From Streptomyces sp. NBC_01142 (GTDB taxonomy: Bacteria > Actinomycetota > Actinomycetes > Streptomycetales > Streptomycetaceae), in assembly GCF_026341125.1 (NCBI RefSeq), contig NZ_JAPEOR010000002.1, positions 1,054,001 through 1,118,000 of the forward strand: a stretch of 64,000 nucleotides of DNA, read 5' to 3'. A program made the position numbers and the translations under genes. Shown here in pieces: positions 1-9,075 of the stretch. Under the pieces are notes generated by a model. That model made no database searches. It was given only the letters and a program-made list of their open reading frames with translations, and was not told the origin of the DNA. Every line of letters starts with the position of its first letter. Position 1 is the stretch's first letter.

Positions 1-810
1 GCGCGGAGAGCGGCCCTGAGCACGGAGGTCTCCGGCCTCGCAGACGCACCGGCCGACTGGCCGGCCGGGCTCGGTGGGCTGCGCAACACCGTCCGCCAGG
101 AGCTTGTCGCCCGTCAGCTCGACGAGCAGATAGCCGCCCGCTACCCCGTGGGGCAGCGGCTGCGGATCCTCGACGTCGGCATGGGCCAGGGCACCCAGGC
201 GCTGCGGCTGGCGCGGGCCGGGCACGCGGTGACCGGCATCGAGGCCGATCACGAGATGCTCACGGCGGCCCGTGAGTCGCTGGCCGGCGAGCCGGCCGGG
301 ATCCGCGAGCGGGTCCGGCTGATCGAGGGCGACGGCCGGGACACCGGGGTGCACTTCCTGCCCGGCAGCTTCGACGTGGTGCTCTGCCACGGGGTCCTGA
401 TGTACGTCCAGGAGCCGGACGGGCTGCTCGCCGGCCTGGCCAGGATGCTGGCGCCGGGCGGCCTGCTCTCGCTGCTCGTGCGCAACGCGGACGCGCTGGC
501 CATGCGGCCGGGGCTGGCCGGGGACTGGCAGGCTGCGCTGACCGCCTTCGACACCGACACGTACGCCGACCGGCTCGGGCTTCCGGTGCGCGCGGACCGT
601 CTGGAGGCCCTGACGGCGACGCTGGCGGGGATCGCCGCGCCGCTGCACGCCTGGTACGGGGTGCGGGTCTTCACCGACAACGTCGCCCACGACAGCGAAC
701 TGCCGGCCGGTGAGCTGGAGCGGCTGCTGGCGGCGGAGGATCGCGCGGGCCGCACGGAGCCGTACCGCGGTGTCGCGACGCTGCTGCACCTGTGTGGCGT
801 ACGCGGCTGA
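1..810 (+). CDS. SAM-dependent methyltransferase (5' end outside window)
   Basis: The frame is open from the first base of the window, so the true start probably lies upstream; the GTG at 148 falls inside the fold. The glycine-rich SAM-binding motif I reads [13 protein letters not shown], the acidic end of strand 2 is the GIEAD segment, and motif II/III reads [13 protein letters not shown], as in class I small-molecule methyltransferases. The C-terminal part ([18 protein letters not shown]) resembles the CmoA/SmtA-like methyltransferases often seen in Streptomyces. The substrate cannot be read from the sequence. The next gene, an ABC exporter, starts about 50 bases downstream on the same strand. 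Confidence 0.85.
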   Translation, partial: ARRAALSTEVSGLADAPADWPAGLGGLRNTVRQELVARQLDEQIAARYPVGQRLRILDVGMGQGTQALRLARAGHAVTGIEADHEMLTAARESLAGEPAGIRERVRLIEGDGRDTGVHFLPGSFDVVLCHGVLMYVQEPDGLLAGLARMLAPGGLLSLLVRNADALAMRPGLAGDWQAALTAFDTDTYADRLGLPVRADRLEALTATLAGIAAPLHAWYGVRVFTDNVAHDSELPAGELERLLAAEDRAGRTEPYRGVATLLHLCGVRG

Positions 811-862
811 ATTCACCGTCCCCCGGCTCAGGTATGCCGGGGGCTTTCGCGTCCTCACTGAA

Positions 863-2641
863 GTGACAACTTCAGAAACCGCCGCTGAAACGACCCCCAA
901 GCTCTCCGCCCGTGAGACCTGGCGGGCCCTGTACGTGCACTTCCGCCCGCACCGCTGGGTCGTGGCGCTGGGCGCGTTCTTCACCCTGATCGGCGCCGCG
1001 ACCGGGCTGGCGCAGCCGCTGGCCGCCAAGACCCTGGTCGACCGGCTCGGCGAGGACGCCTCGATCGCCGGGATCCTGGTGCTGCTCACCGCGCTGGTGG
1101 TGCTCGGCACGGCGATCGAGTCGGTCGGCGCGTACGTCCTGGAGCGCACCGCCGAGTCCGTGGTGCTCGCCGCCCGGCGCACCCTGATCGGGCGCCTGCT
1201 GCGGCTGAGGCTGCCGGAGGTCGAACGGACCCAGCCGGGCGATCTGATGTCCCGGGTCACCTCGGACACGACGCTGCTGCGCGCGGTCACCACCCAGTCG
1301 ATCGTCTCCGCCGCGACCGGCGGGCTCGCCTTCCTCGCGACCATCGTGATGATGGGCCTGATGGACGCGGTGCTGCTGGGCGTGACGCTGGGGGTGATCG
1401 TGCTGATCGGCGGCGCGGTCGGGCTGGTGATGCCGAAGATCGCGCAGGCGACGCGGCGTGCGCAGGAGGCGGTCGGGGAGATCTCCACCGTGCTGGAACG
1501 GGCCTTCGGAGCCTTCCGTACGCTCAAGGCCTCGGGCGCCGAGGAGCGCGAGACGGCGGTCATCGAGAAGGCGGCGCAGGAGGCCTGGCGGCACGGCGTA
1601 CGGTCCGCGAAGTGGCAGTCGGTGGCCTGGTCCTCGGTGGGGCTCGCCGTACAGGTGTCCTTCCTGGCAGTGCTGGGGATCGGCGGCGCTCGGGTCGCAT
1701 CCGGCGCGATTTCCATCTCCACGCTCGTCGCCTTCCTGCTCTATCTCTTCTTCCTGATCGACCCGGTGTCACGGCTGGTGGAAGCGGCTTCGCAGTACCA
1801 GGTGGGCTCGGCGGCGATCGCGCGGATCGTGGAGGCGGAGCGCCTGGAGACGGAGGAACTGACCGCTCCGGCGGGGGCCGCCGGCACGGGGCCGGCCGAC
1901 GTGATCTTCAAGGACGTCACCTTCCGCTACCGGGAGGACCTCCCGTACGTGCATCACGGCGTCTCCTTCGAGGTCCCCGGGGCCGGGATGACGGCGTTCG
2001 TCGGGCCTTCGGGCGCGGGCAAGACGACGATCTTCGGCCTGATCGAGCGGTTCTACGAGGCGGACGGCGGCCGGATCACCATCGACGGCACGGACATACG
2101 CGAGTGGCCGCTGGCCGATCTGCGGGCCGCGATCGGCTATGTCGAGCAGGACGCTCCGGTGCTGGCGGGGACGCTGCGCGAGAACCTGGTCTTCGCCGCG
2201 CCGGACGCGAGCGAGGAGCAGATCCGGGAGGTGCTCGTGCGGGCCAGGCTGGACTCGCTCGTTGAGCGGCTGCCGGACGGGCTGGAGACGGTGGTCGGGC
2301 ACCGCGGCTCCAAGCTCTCGGGCGGCGAGCGGCAGCGGGTGGCGATCGCGCGGGCGCTGCTGCGCCGGCCCCGGCTGCTGCTCCTGGACGAGGCGACCTC
2401 GCAGCTCGACGCGGTCAACGAGATGGCACTGCGCGACGTGGTGACGGAGGTGTCGCGCGAGGTGACCGTGCTGGTGGTGGCGCACCGGCTGTCGACGGTG
2501 ACGCTGGCGGACCGGATCGTGGTGATGGACGCGGGGAAGGTGCGGGCGGTGGGGACGCACAGTGAGCTGGTGGCGGCGGATCCGCTGTACGGGGAGCTGG
2601 CGGCCACTCAGTTCCTGGCGTCGGCGCCGGGGTCAGCCTGA
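863..2641 (+). CDS. ABC exporter, fused membrane and ATPase domains
   Basis: This is a half-transporter of the ABCB/MsbA type, about 592 residues from the GTG at 863. An earlier in-frame ATG at 710 would overlap the methyltransferase by 100 bases and adds a residue string unlike the family, so the GTG reading [10 protein letters not shown] is preferred, although its ribosome site is weak. The N-terminal half carries about six membrane segments. The C-terminal ATPase has Walker [10 protein letters not shown], signature LSGGERQR, Walker [10 protein letters not shown] and the switch histidine in VVAHRLSTV. It should act as a homodimer or with a partner in the plasma membrane to export a lipid, peptide or drug; the substrate is not evident. 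Confidence 0.9.
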   Translation: MTTSETAAETTPKLSARETWRALYVHFRPHRWVVALGAFFTLIGAATGLAQPLAAKTLVDRLGEDASIAGILVLLTALVVLGTAIESVGAYVLERTAESVVLAARRTLIGRLLRLRLPEVERTQPGDLMSRVTSDTTLLRAVTTQSIVSAATGGLAFLATIVMMGLMDAVLLGVTLGVIVLIGGAVGLVMPKIAQATRRAQEAVGEISTVLERAFGAFRTLKASGAEERETAVIEKAAQEAWRHGVRSAKWQSVAWSSVGLAVQVSFLAVLGIGGARVASGAISISTLVAFLLYLFFLIDPVSRLVEAASQYQVGSAAIARIVEAERLETEELTAPAGAAGTGPADVIFKDVTFRYREDLPYVHHGVSFEVPGAGMTAFVGPSGAGKTTIFGLIERFYEADGGRITIDGTDIREWPLADLRAAIGYVEQDAPVLAGTLRENLVFAAPDASEEQIREVLVRARLDSLVERLPDGLETVVGHRGSKLSGGERQRVAIARALLRRPRLLLLDEATSQLDAVNEMALRDVVTEVSREVTVLVVAHRLSTVTLADRIVVMDAGKVRAVGTHSELVAADPLYGELAATQFLASAPGSA

Positions 2642-2677
2642 TCGGCGGATGCCGGCGGCCGGGCCCCGGGGAGTGAG

Positions 2678-2702
2678 GTGTGGGGTACGAGGTACCCCAC
2701 AC
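2678..2702 (+). terminator. Hairpin after the ABC exporter
   Basis: An 11-bp perfect stem (GTGTGGGGTAC) closes a three-base GAG loop 36 bases after the exporter stop. It is followed at 2705-2720 by a second perfect hairpin, CCGGCG-aacg-CGCCGG. No T-run follows, as is common in Streptomyces. It could be a terminator or part of the repeated double-hairpin module seen again at 2781-2819. Confidence 0.5.
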
Positions 2703-2819
2703 CCCCGGCGAACGCGCCGGCTGCCCGCCGCGGGACGCCGCACCGACCGGGGCTCCGCCCTGGACCCCCGAGGCCGAAGGGTGGGGGCACGAGGTACCCC
2801 CACCGCCGGCGAACGGCGG
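2678..2819. repeat. Duplicated double-hairpin module
   Basis: Two copies of the same arrangement occur about 100 bases apart: hairpin with GAG loop (2678-2702, 2781-2803) followed directly by a GC-rich hairpin (2705-2720, 2803-2819). The stems differ in sequence yet mostly keep pairing, which suggests selection on structure or a mobile intergenic repeat. Between the copies lies the GGGGCTCCGCCCTGGACCCC string (about 2749-2768), a motif common between Streptomyces genes. Confidence 0.5.
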
Positions 2820-2918
2820 CCGCTTCGCGCCGCCGCATGGTGCGCGGATCTGAGCCCCGTTCGGAGCTGAGCCCCGTTCGGAGCCGAGCCTCAAGGCTTT
2901 CCCGCGACCCACCCGTCC

Positions 2919-3128
2919 CTACGACTCGTTCGCGTGCAGGCTCATCGGGCCGTAGATCTTTGTTCCGTCCTCCGACAGCACCACTTGGTCCGCGCCCCCC
3001 TCCGCGAGGTCCTTCCAGACCTCACCGATCCAGGACTCCGCGTCCCCCTGCGTGGTGAACTCCTCCGGCTGCACCGCCGGCTGGACCTCCGTCCCGTCGG
3101 ACTTTTCGAACCGCCACGTCCACGCCAT
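2919..3128 (-). CDS. Small conserved hypothetical protein
   Basis: A 69-residue soluble, acidic protein beginning MAWTWRFEKSDGTEV, rich in Glu and Trp, with SWIGEVWKDLAEGGADQVVL near the middle. It lacks cysteine pairs, a signal peptide and membrane segments. Proteins of this size and pattern are widespread in Streptomyces but have no known function. It is transcribed divergently from the cobU fusion gene, with about 86 bases between the two starts, so the two promoters share that gap. Confidence 0.75.
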   Translation of the reverse strand: MAWTWRFEKSDGTEVQPAVQPEEFTTQGDAESWIGEVWKDLAEGGADQVVLSEDGTKIYGPMSLHANES

Positions 3129-3214
3129 GTCCGCCTCCCAGGTCCCACCCGCTGATCTGTTTGCTGCCCGCAGCGTAGCCGGGCGCGCACGCCCCGCGGT
3201 GACGCGGGAGGATC

Positions 3215-4420
3215 GTGAGCGTGGAACTCACTCTGCTCGGCACCGGCGCCCCCGCCGGACTCCCCCGCCCCGACTGTCCCTGTGCCGTCTGCGCCACCGC
3301 CCGCGGGCCCCTGGCGCGGGCCGCGACCGCGCTGCTCGTGGACGGGGCGCTGCTGCTCGATCTCACTCCCGGAGCCGCCCTCGCCGCCGCGCGGTCCGGG
3401 CATTCCCTCGTCGGCGTACGGCAGGTTCTGCTGACGCATCCGCACAACGGGCCCGCCGTGGATCTGCCCGCCGGGCTGCCCGCGGCCGGGCGGGTGCCGG
3501 ACGGGCGGGAGCTGACCCTGATCAGCGGGCACCGGGTGCGGGCCGTGCCGATGGACAACCCCGGGACGGGGTACGAGGTGATCTCCCCGGAGGGCGAGCG
3601 GCTCCTCTATCTGCCCCCCGGCGGATCGCCCGCCGGCCTCGCGGAGGGGCTGGCGGCATACGGCATGGTCGTCGCCGATGTCATCGGGCGCCCCGACGCC
3701 GTGGCCCGGCTGCGTGCCGCGGGGGCGATCGGGTCCACGACCGATGTCATCGCCGTGCATATCGACCACGACGTGCCGGGCGGCGACGAGCTGACCCGCC
3801 GGCTCGCGGCGGCGGGCGCGCGGACCGTGCCGGACGGGACGACCCTGATCGTCGGTGAGTACCACGCCGTACCGGATGTCCCGCGCCGCACCCTGGTGAC
3901 CGGCGGCGCCCGCTCGGGCAAGTCGCTGGAGGCCGAGCGGCGGCTGGAGACCTTCGCCGACGTGCTGTACGTCGCGACGAGCGGCCGTCGCGAGGGGGAC
4001 ACCGAGTGGGCGGCCCGGGTCTCGCAGCACCGTGAGCGCCGGCCCAACTCGTGGCGTACCACCGAGACCTGTGATCTCGTGCCGCTGCTGGCCGAGGACG
4101 GGCCGCCGATGCTGATCGACTGCCTCTCGCTCTGGCTCACCGACGCGATGGACGAGGTGGGCGCATGGGACGACACGACGTGGGCGGCGGACGGCGAGCG
4201 TGCGCTGCGCGAGCGGGTCGCCGAACTGATCGCGGCGGTGCGGCAGACCTCGCGAACGGTCGTCGCGGTGACGAACGAGGTCGGCAGCGGCGTGGTGCCC
4301 GCCACCGCCTCGGGCCGGCGCTTCCGTGACGAACTGGGCCGTCTCAACGCCGCCTTCGCCGCGGAGTGCGAGCACGTCCTGCTGGTCGTCGCGGGCCAGG
4401 TGCTCCCCCTGCGCGGCTGA
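3215..4420 (+). CDS. cobU: Metallo-beta-lactamase-like domain fused to CobU (adenosylcobinamide kinase/guanylyltransferase)
   Basis: CobU phosphorylates adenosylcobinamide and transfers GMP to it in the nucleotide-loop assembly of vitamin B12. The C-terminal 170 residues are CobU: P-loop GGARSGKSLEAE near residue 229, then TSGRREGDTEWAARVSQHRERRP with the guanylylated-His region, LIDCLSLWLTD and VTNEVGSGVVP. The N-terminal 215 residues begin LTLLGTGAPAGLPRPDCPC, like PhnP/RNase Z-type metallo-beta-lactamases, but the metal motif HxHxDH is replaced by HPHNGPAVD, so hydrolase activity is doubtful. The start is GTG 3215, preceded by a GGGAGGA ribosome site. cobT follows after 153 bases. Confidence 0.9.
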   Translation: MSVELTLLGTGAPAGLPRPDCPCAVCATARGPLARAATALLVDGALLLDLTPGAALAAARSGHSLVGVRQVLLTHPHNGPAVDLPAGLPAAGRVPDGRELTLISGHRVRAVPMDNPGTGYEVISPEGERLLYLPPGGSPAGLAEGLAAYGMVVADVIGRPDAVARLRAAGAIGSTTDVIAVHIDHDVPGGDELTRRLAAAGARTVPDGTTLIVGEYHAVPDVPRRTLVTGGARSGKSLEAERRLETFADVLYVATSGRREGDTEWAARVSQHRERRPNSWRTTETCDLVPLLAEDGPPMLIDCLSLWLTDAMDEVGAWDDTTWAADGERALRERVAELIAAVRQTSRTVVAVTNEVGSGVVPATASGRRFRDELGRLNAAFAAECEHVLLVVAGQVLPLRG

Positions 4421-4573
4421 CCACCCCCTCGACAAGACCGCCAGGACCGCCAGGACCGCTGGGACGCCCGCCCGTGCCCCGGCCCCTCGCGAGGAAAACC
4501 ACCCGCCGGACAGCAACCACCGAGCCCCCGACCCACGCCCACCACAAGACCGGGTGACTGTACTGTTCGGCGA

Positions 4574-5668
4574 ATGAGCAGGCTGAATCTCGATGACTTC
4601 TCCGACCTGATCGAGCGCCCCGACAGCGGCATGCGGCGTGACGCCGAGGAACGCCGCGAGCGGCTGATGGTCCCGCCCGGCGCTCTCGGCCGTCTCGACG
4701 AGCTGAGCGAGTGGCTCTCCGCCGCGCAGGCCTCCGTGCCGGTCAAGGCCATCGACCAGCCTCGTGTCGTCCTGTTCGCCGGCGACCACGGCGTCGCCGA
4801 ACTGGGCGTCTCCGGCCGGGAGTCCGGCACCGCGCACCAGTTGGTGCGTGCCGTTCTGGAGGGCGCCAGCCCCGTTGCCGTGCTTGCCCGCCGTATGGGC
4901 GTGCCGGTACGGAGCGTCGACGCCGGACTGGACTGCGACCCGGAGCTGCTGCCCGCCGAGGTCGTACGCCACCGGGTGCGGCGCGGCAGCGGCCGGATCG
5001 ACGTCGAGGACGCCCTGACGGTGGAGGAGGCCGAACAGGCCGTACGCCTGGGTATGGCGATCGCCGACGAGGAGGCGGACTCCGGCACGGACCTGGTCGT
5101 CCTCGGTGATCTGAGCGTCGGCGGCACGACGCCCGCAGCGACCCTGATCGCCGCTCTGTGCGGCACGGACGCCTCGGTGGTGACCGGCCGCGGCGGCGCG
5201 AACATCGACGATCTGGCCTGGATGCGCAAGTGCGCGGCGATCCGGGACGCGCTGCGGCGGGCCCGCCCGGTGCTCGGCGACCAGTTGGAGCTGCTGGCGG
5301 CGGTCGGTGGCGCGGATCTGGCGGCGATGACCGGCTTCCTGCTGCAGAGCGCCGTACGCCGGATGCCGGTGATCCTGGACGGGGTCGTCTCCGCGGCATG
5401 TGCGCTGGTGGCGCAGCGGGCCGCGTTCCGCGCGCCGGACTGGTGGCTCGCCGGTCAGGTCAGCGGCGAGCCGGCCCAGACGAAGGCGCTGGACCGGATG
5501 GCGCTCAACCCGCTGCTCGATCACGGCGTCACTGTGGGGGAAGGAACCGGGGCATTGCTCGCACTCCCCCTCGTACAGGCATCGGCCGCCCTCGCGGCCG
5601 AACTGCCGGAGCGTACGCAGCCGGTGGGAGCGACACGGACTGACGCGTCGGGAGGCGGCAGCCACTGA
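4574..5668 (+). CDS. cobT: Nicotinate-nucleotide-dimethylbenzimidazole phosphoribosyltransferase
   Basis: CobT makes alpha-ribazole phosphate from dimethylbenzimidazole and nicotinate mononucleotide, the lower ligand of cobalamin. The protein has 364 residues, the usual length. Family motifs include RLDELSEWL, VVLFAGDHGVAELGVS, the glycine-rich GDLSVGGTTPAATLIAAL, TGFLLQSAVRR, VILDGVVSAACAL and the C-terminal GEGTGALLALPLV, whose Glu is the proposed catalytic base. The starting ATG follows a stretch of short CAGGACCGC repeats (about 4440-4460). It lies downstream of cobU on the same strand and is probably co-transcribed with it. Confidence 0.95.
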   Translation: MSRLNLDDFSDLIERPDSGMRRDAEERRERLMVPPGALGRLDELSEWLSAAQASVPVKAIDQPRVVLFAGDHGVAELGVSGRESGTAHQLVRAVLEGASPVAVLARRMGVPVRSVDAGLDCDPELLPAEVVRHRVRRGSGRIDVEDALTVEEAEQAVRLGMAIADEEADSGTDLVVLGDLSVGGTTPAATLIAALCGTDASVVTGRGGANIDDLAWMRKCAAIRDALRRARPVLGDQLELLAAVGGADLAAMTGFLLQSAVRRMPVILDGVVSAACALVAQRAAFRAPDWWLAGQVSGEPAQTKALDRMALNPLLDHGVTVGEGTGALLALPLVQASAALAAELPERTQPVGATRTDASGGGSH

Positions 5669-5740
5669 CCGGGCGGCCGTACCGCCCGCCACCATGACAT
5701 GCGATGCCCCATATCATCGCTTTTCATGGGAGAGGTCCGT

Positions 5741-7546
5741 TTGTCCACCGAAGAGGCGAACCCTCGTACGAGCGCGAGTACGAGCCCGAGCCTGAGCCCG
5801 AGTACGAGCCGGAGCACGCGCAGGCACACCGTCCGCTCCCGGCGCAGTGCGGCGTTCGCCGTCTGGTACCTGCGGGCCGTGACGTTCCTCAACTTCCTGA
5901 GCGCCGTGTGGGTCTCCTTCGGCCAGGACCTGCGCCGGCACAACACCGACACCTACTTCACGCCGTACCTGCTCACCGCGGGCTTCGCCTCGGGTGCCTT
6001 CACCCTCTTCCTGGCGATCACCATGCGCCGCCGCAAGCGGGCCGCGTGGATCCTCAACCTCGTACTCAGCGGCCTCCTCCTGCTGCTGTTCGCCTTCGCC
6101 ATGCTCTTCCCCGAGATCCGGCAGCACGCGCAGAACTGGGTCTCGCTCGCCCTGACCGCCGCCTTCGTGCTCGCGCTGGTCCTCGGCCGGCGGGAGTTCT
6201 ACGCGACGGGCGACCGCTCCAACCCGAAACTGGCCGCGGCCGTCGCGGCGGGCGGACTGCTGCTCACCTCGCTGCTCGCCGCCCTGCTCGTCACCGTCAC
6301 CAACACCGCGACCGGGGCGTCCACCTTCCTGGAGCGCTGGCGGTACGGCGTGATGCGGCTGGTGTCCCTCGCCGCCGACGACTCCCGCTTCGCCGACATC
6401 AGCACACCGGGCTGGGTCGACGTCACCATCAACGTCCTGTCCACTCTGCTGCTGCTCGCCGTGCTGTACGCGGCCTTCCGCTCCCGCCGGGCCGTCGACG
6501 CGCTCACCGAGGACGACGAAACCAGGCTGCGCGCCCTGCTGGAGCGGCACGGCGACCGGGACTCGCTCGGCTATTTCGCGCTGCGCCGCGAGAAGAGCGT
6601 CGTCTGGTCGCCGACCGGGAAGGCCGCCGTCGCCTACCGGGTGGTGGGCGGCGTCTCGCTCGCGTCCGGCGACCCGATCGGCGATCCGGAGGCCTGGCCC
6701 GGCGCCATCGACCCCTGGCTGGCCCAGGCCCGCGAACACGGCTGGATCCCGGCGGTGATGGGGGCGAGCGAGGAGGCCGGCACCATCTACGCGCGGCACG
6801 GCATGGACGCCCTGGAACTGGGCGACGAGGCGATCGTCGACACTGCCGAGTTCTCGCTGGAGGGGCGCGCGATGCGGACCGTGCGCCAGGCCTGCAACCG
6901 GGTCGCGCGCGCCGGGTACCAGGTGCGCATCCGCCGCCACGAGGACATTCCGGCCGAGGAGATGGCCACCTTGCTGGAACGCGCCGACGACTGGCGCGAC
7001 GGGGCCACCGAGCGCGGCTTCTCGATGGCGCTGGGGCGGCTCGGCGATCCGGCGGACGGCCGCTGTGTGATGCTCGAATGCACCGACGGCGAGGGTGCGT
7101 TGCGGGCGGTGCTGAGCTTTGTGCCGTGGGGGCCCCAGGGGCTCTCGCTCGATCTGATGCGGCGTGACCGGGATTCCGGGAACGGCCTGATGGAGTTCAT
7201 GGTCATCGAGCTCCTGCAGCGCGCGAAAGAGATCGGGATCACGCAGGTGTCGTTGAACTTCGCGATGTTCAGATCGGTCTTCGAACGCGGCGCGAAGCTC
7301 GGGGCCGGACCCGTGCTGAGGCTGTGGCGCTCGCTCCTCAGCTTCTTCTCCCGCTGGTGGCAGATCGAGTCCCTCTACCGCGCCAACGCAAAGTACCGAC
7401 CAATCTGGGAGCCACGTTTCATGCTCTTCGAAAAGAGCGCCGACCTGTTGCGGATCGGCCTCGCCGCCGGACGCGCCGAGGGGTTCCTGGAGGCCCCGGG
7501 TCTGCCCAAGTGGATGCATCGCCGACACCTGGAGACCAAGCGGTGA
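5741..7546 (+). CDS. MprF-like membrane protein with DUF2156 acyl/lysyltransferase domain
   Basis: About 600 residues. A short Ser/Arg/Pro-rich N-terminus, encoded by an imperfect repeat at 5767-5820, precedes about six membrane segments. A soluble C-terminal domain then carries DUF2156 features: VVWSPTGKAAVAYRVVGGVSLASGDP, GATERGFSMALGRLGDPAD and SLNFAMFRSVFERGAKLG. In MprF-type proteins this domain transfers an aminoacyl group from tRNA to phosphatidylglycerol, changing surface charge and resistance to cationic peptides. TTG 5741 is chosen because a GGGAGAGG ribosome site sits just before it; ATG 5726 would lack one. The next gene overlaps its stop by four bases. Confidence 0.85.
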   Translation: MSTEEANPRTSASTSPSLSPSTSRSTRRHTVRSRRSAAFAVWYLRAVTFLNFLSAVWVSFGQDLRRHNTDTYFTPYLLTAGFASGAFTLFLAITMRRRKRAAWILNLVLSGLLLLLFAFAMLFPEIRQHAQNWVSLALTAAFVLALVLGRREFYATGDRSNPKLAAAVAAGGLLLTSLLAALLVTVTNTATGASTFLERWRYGVMRLVSLAADDSRFADISTPGWVDVTINVLSTLLLLAVLYAAFRSRRAVDALTEDDETRLRALLERHGDRDSLGYFALRREKSVVWSPTGKAAVAYRVVGGVSLASGDPIGDPEAWPGAIDPWLAQAREHGWIPAVMGASEEAGTIYARHGMDALELGDEAIVDTAEFSLEGRAMRTVRQACNRVARAGYQVRIRRHEDIPAEEMATLLERADDWRDGATERGFSMALGRLGDPADGRCVMLECTDGEGALRAVLSFVPWGPQGLSLDLMRRDRDSGNGLMEFMVIELLQRAKEIGITQVSLNFAMFRSVFERGAKLGAGPVLRLWRSLLSFFSRWWQIESLYRANAKYRPIWEPRFMLFEKSADLLRIGLAAGRAEGFLEAPGLPKWMHRRHLETKR

Positions 7547-8253
7547 ACACGGTGCGCGCGTTCGCGCGCCGCGAGTGGGGGCCGCTGTACACGACCCTGC
7601 GCACGGCACTCGTCGCCGAGAAGTGGCGGGCGATCCCGCTGACGCTCGTGGCGGTCTGTCTCACCGCTCTCTTCCAGGCCGTACAGAACCAGTCCTGGGG
7701 CTACGACCCGGTCCGCGTCATAGGCTTCGTACGGGCCGAGGATCCGCTGTGGCTCGCCCTGGTGCGCACCCCGCTGTCGCTGTTCGTGCCGGCGCTGGAC
7801 CTGCCGGTGTGGGGCGCGCTGGCACAGGTCCTGCTGGTGTTCGCCATCGCGGAGATCGCGCTGGGCCGGGCGCGGACGCTGGTGATCGCGTACATCTCGA
7901 CGCTGGCCGGGACGATGTACGCACGGATCGGCATCGCGCTCGGCCCGGACAGCCTCTTCGGTCTGCCCGCTTCCGACGCGCGGATCGTCGACACGGGCCC
8001 GTCGGCGGCGGTCGTCGGCCTGGCGGTCTATGTCTGCTGGCGTTACCGGGCCCGGTTCACCGGAGTGCTGGTGATCGTCGCGATGATCGTCGAGATTCTC
8101 ATCAAGAACAATCTCGCCGGCAAGGAGCATCTGGCGGCGATCACCGCGGTGCTGGTGCTGATCGCGGTCGAGGCGCTGTGGCAGCGGCGGCGCCGGCGTC
8201 AGTGTTTCTTGCGGACCGGCAGCCGGTCGGGGGCGCCGCCGATCCACTCCTGA
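7543..8253 (+). CDS. Rhomboid-like integral membrane protein
   Basis: 236 residues from a GTG that overlaps the preceding stop (GTGA), pointing to translational coupling with the MprF-like gene. Six hydrophobic segments are visible. TGPSAAVVGLAVYVCW resembles the rhomboid GxSG serine motif (here GPSA), and AGKEHLAAI could supply the partner histidine in the last helix. A GTMYARIG helix precedes the serine. This pattern fits actinobacterial rhomboid-like proteins, but the serine motif deviates and protease activity is uncertain. Its last 55 bases overlap tail-to-tail with the convergent membrane-protein gene. Confidence 0.7.
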   Translation: MNTVRAFARREWGPLYTTLRTALVAEKWRAIPLTLVAVCLTALFQAVQNQSWGYDPVRVIGFVRAEDPLWLALVRTPLSLFVPALDLPVWGALAQVLLVFAIAEIALGRARTLVIAYISTLAGTMYARIGIALGPDSLFGLPASDARIVDTGPSAAVVGLAVYVCWRYRARFTGVLVIVAMIVEILIKNNLAGKEHLAAITAVLVLIAVEALWQRRRRRQCFLRTGSRSGAPPIHS

Positions 8254-8957
8254 AACCTGCGCCAGGAGCCTGTCCAGCGGCGGTCGTGGTGGTAGGCGCG
8301 CAGCGCGACCCTGGCGCGGGTCTTCGGGCGGTTGCGGTAGAAGCGGCCGGCCCACAGGGATCCGGGTTTGGCCAGCCGCAGTGCGCCGACGATCGCCACG
8401 AAGGGGAGCAGGGTGCCGATCAGCGCCAGGCGCAGCTTTCCCTTGAGGAGGGTGAGGAGGACGAAGAGGAAGTTGACCGCGAGCGTGGAGATGACCACGC
8501 CGCGGTTCTGCCGCTCCTCACCCGTCAGCTCGTTCACCCCCAACGGCGAGAAGCCGCCGAGAGTCAGCATCACCAGGGCCGCCGTGAGGACGACCATCTC
8601 CACGCTCTGGCGGCCCTGCTCGGTCCAGTAGACGTCGTCGAGATGGAGGATCAGCGCGAACTCGTCGAGGACGAGGCCCGCGCCGATTCCGAAGAGGATC
8701 GCGCAGACCGCCGCGGCGGGGCCGTGCCGGCCGCTGCCGACGGCTCCGAAGCCGCCGATCACGGTCAGGATGACGCCGGGGACCACATGGTGGATGTGCA
8801 CCCCGCCGGAGGAGACATTGCCGAAGGGCCCCTTCCCCGCCCTGATGAGCCGGGTGATGGAACGGGTGATCAGAAAGGTCAGTACGAAGGAGGACAGCGC
8901 AAGCAGCAGCGGGAGTTTCCCCGGCTCGACAAAGTTACGGTTGAACCAGTCACCCAT
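8199..8957 (-). CDS. Conserved integral membrane protein, function unknown
   Basis: 252 residues starting at ATG 8957, preceded by a good AGGAGCGGG site; upstream in-frame codons lack one. About six membrane helices are visible. A conserved-looking loop HIHHVVPGVIL is followed by DEFALILHLDDVYW, both rich in His/Asp and placed at helix edges, which could bind a metal or form an active site within the membrane. The C-terminus is basic (YRNRPKTRARVAL, WTGSWRRFQEWIGG). I recognise it as a recurring actinobacterial membrane protein but know no function. Its 3' end overlaps the rhomboid-like gene by 55 bases. Confidence 0.75.
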   Translation of the reverse strand: MGDWFNRNFVEPGKLPLLLALSSFVLTFLITRSITRLIRAGKGPFGNVSSGGVHIHHVVPGVILTVIGGFGAVGSGRHGPAAAVCAILFGIGAGLVLDEFALILHLDDVYWTEQGRQSVEMVVLTAALVMLTLGGFSPLGVNELTGEERQNRGVVISTLAVNFLFVLLTLLKGKLRLALIGTLLPFVAIVGALRLAKPGSLWAGRFYRNRPKTRARVALRAYHHDRRWTGSWRRFQEWIGGAPDRLPVRKKH

Positions 8958-9075
8958 GCCACCCGCTCCTGATTTGCGCGTTTTGTGCAATTTACCGTCC
9001 CTCCTGCCCGGCTACCCTTCGCGCGATACTGCCCATGCCCGGGGAGAACCCCGGATCCCCCGGCCGGAAGAGTCC

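Noticed and set aside
4421-4573. Cobalamin riboswitch upstream of cobT
   Set aside because: Only short CAGGACCGC repeats are seen; no B12-box-like core was recognised here or before cobU and cobS.
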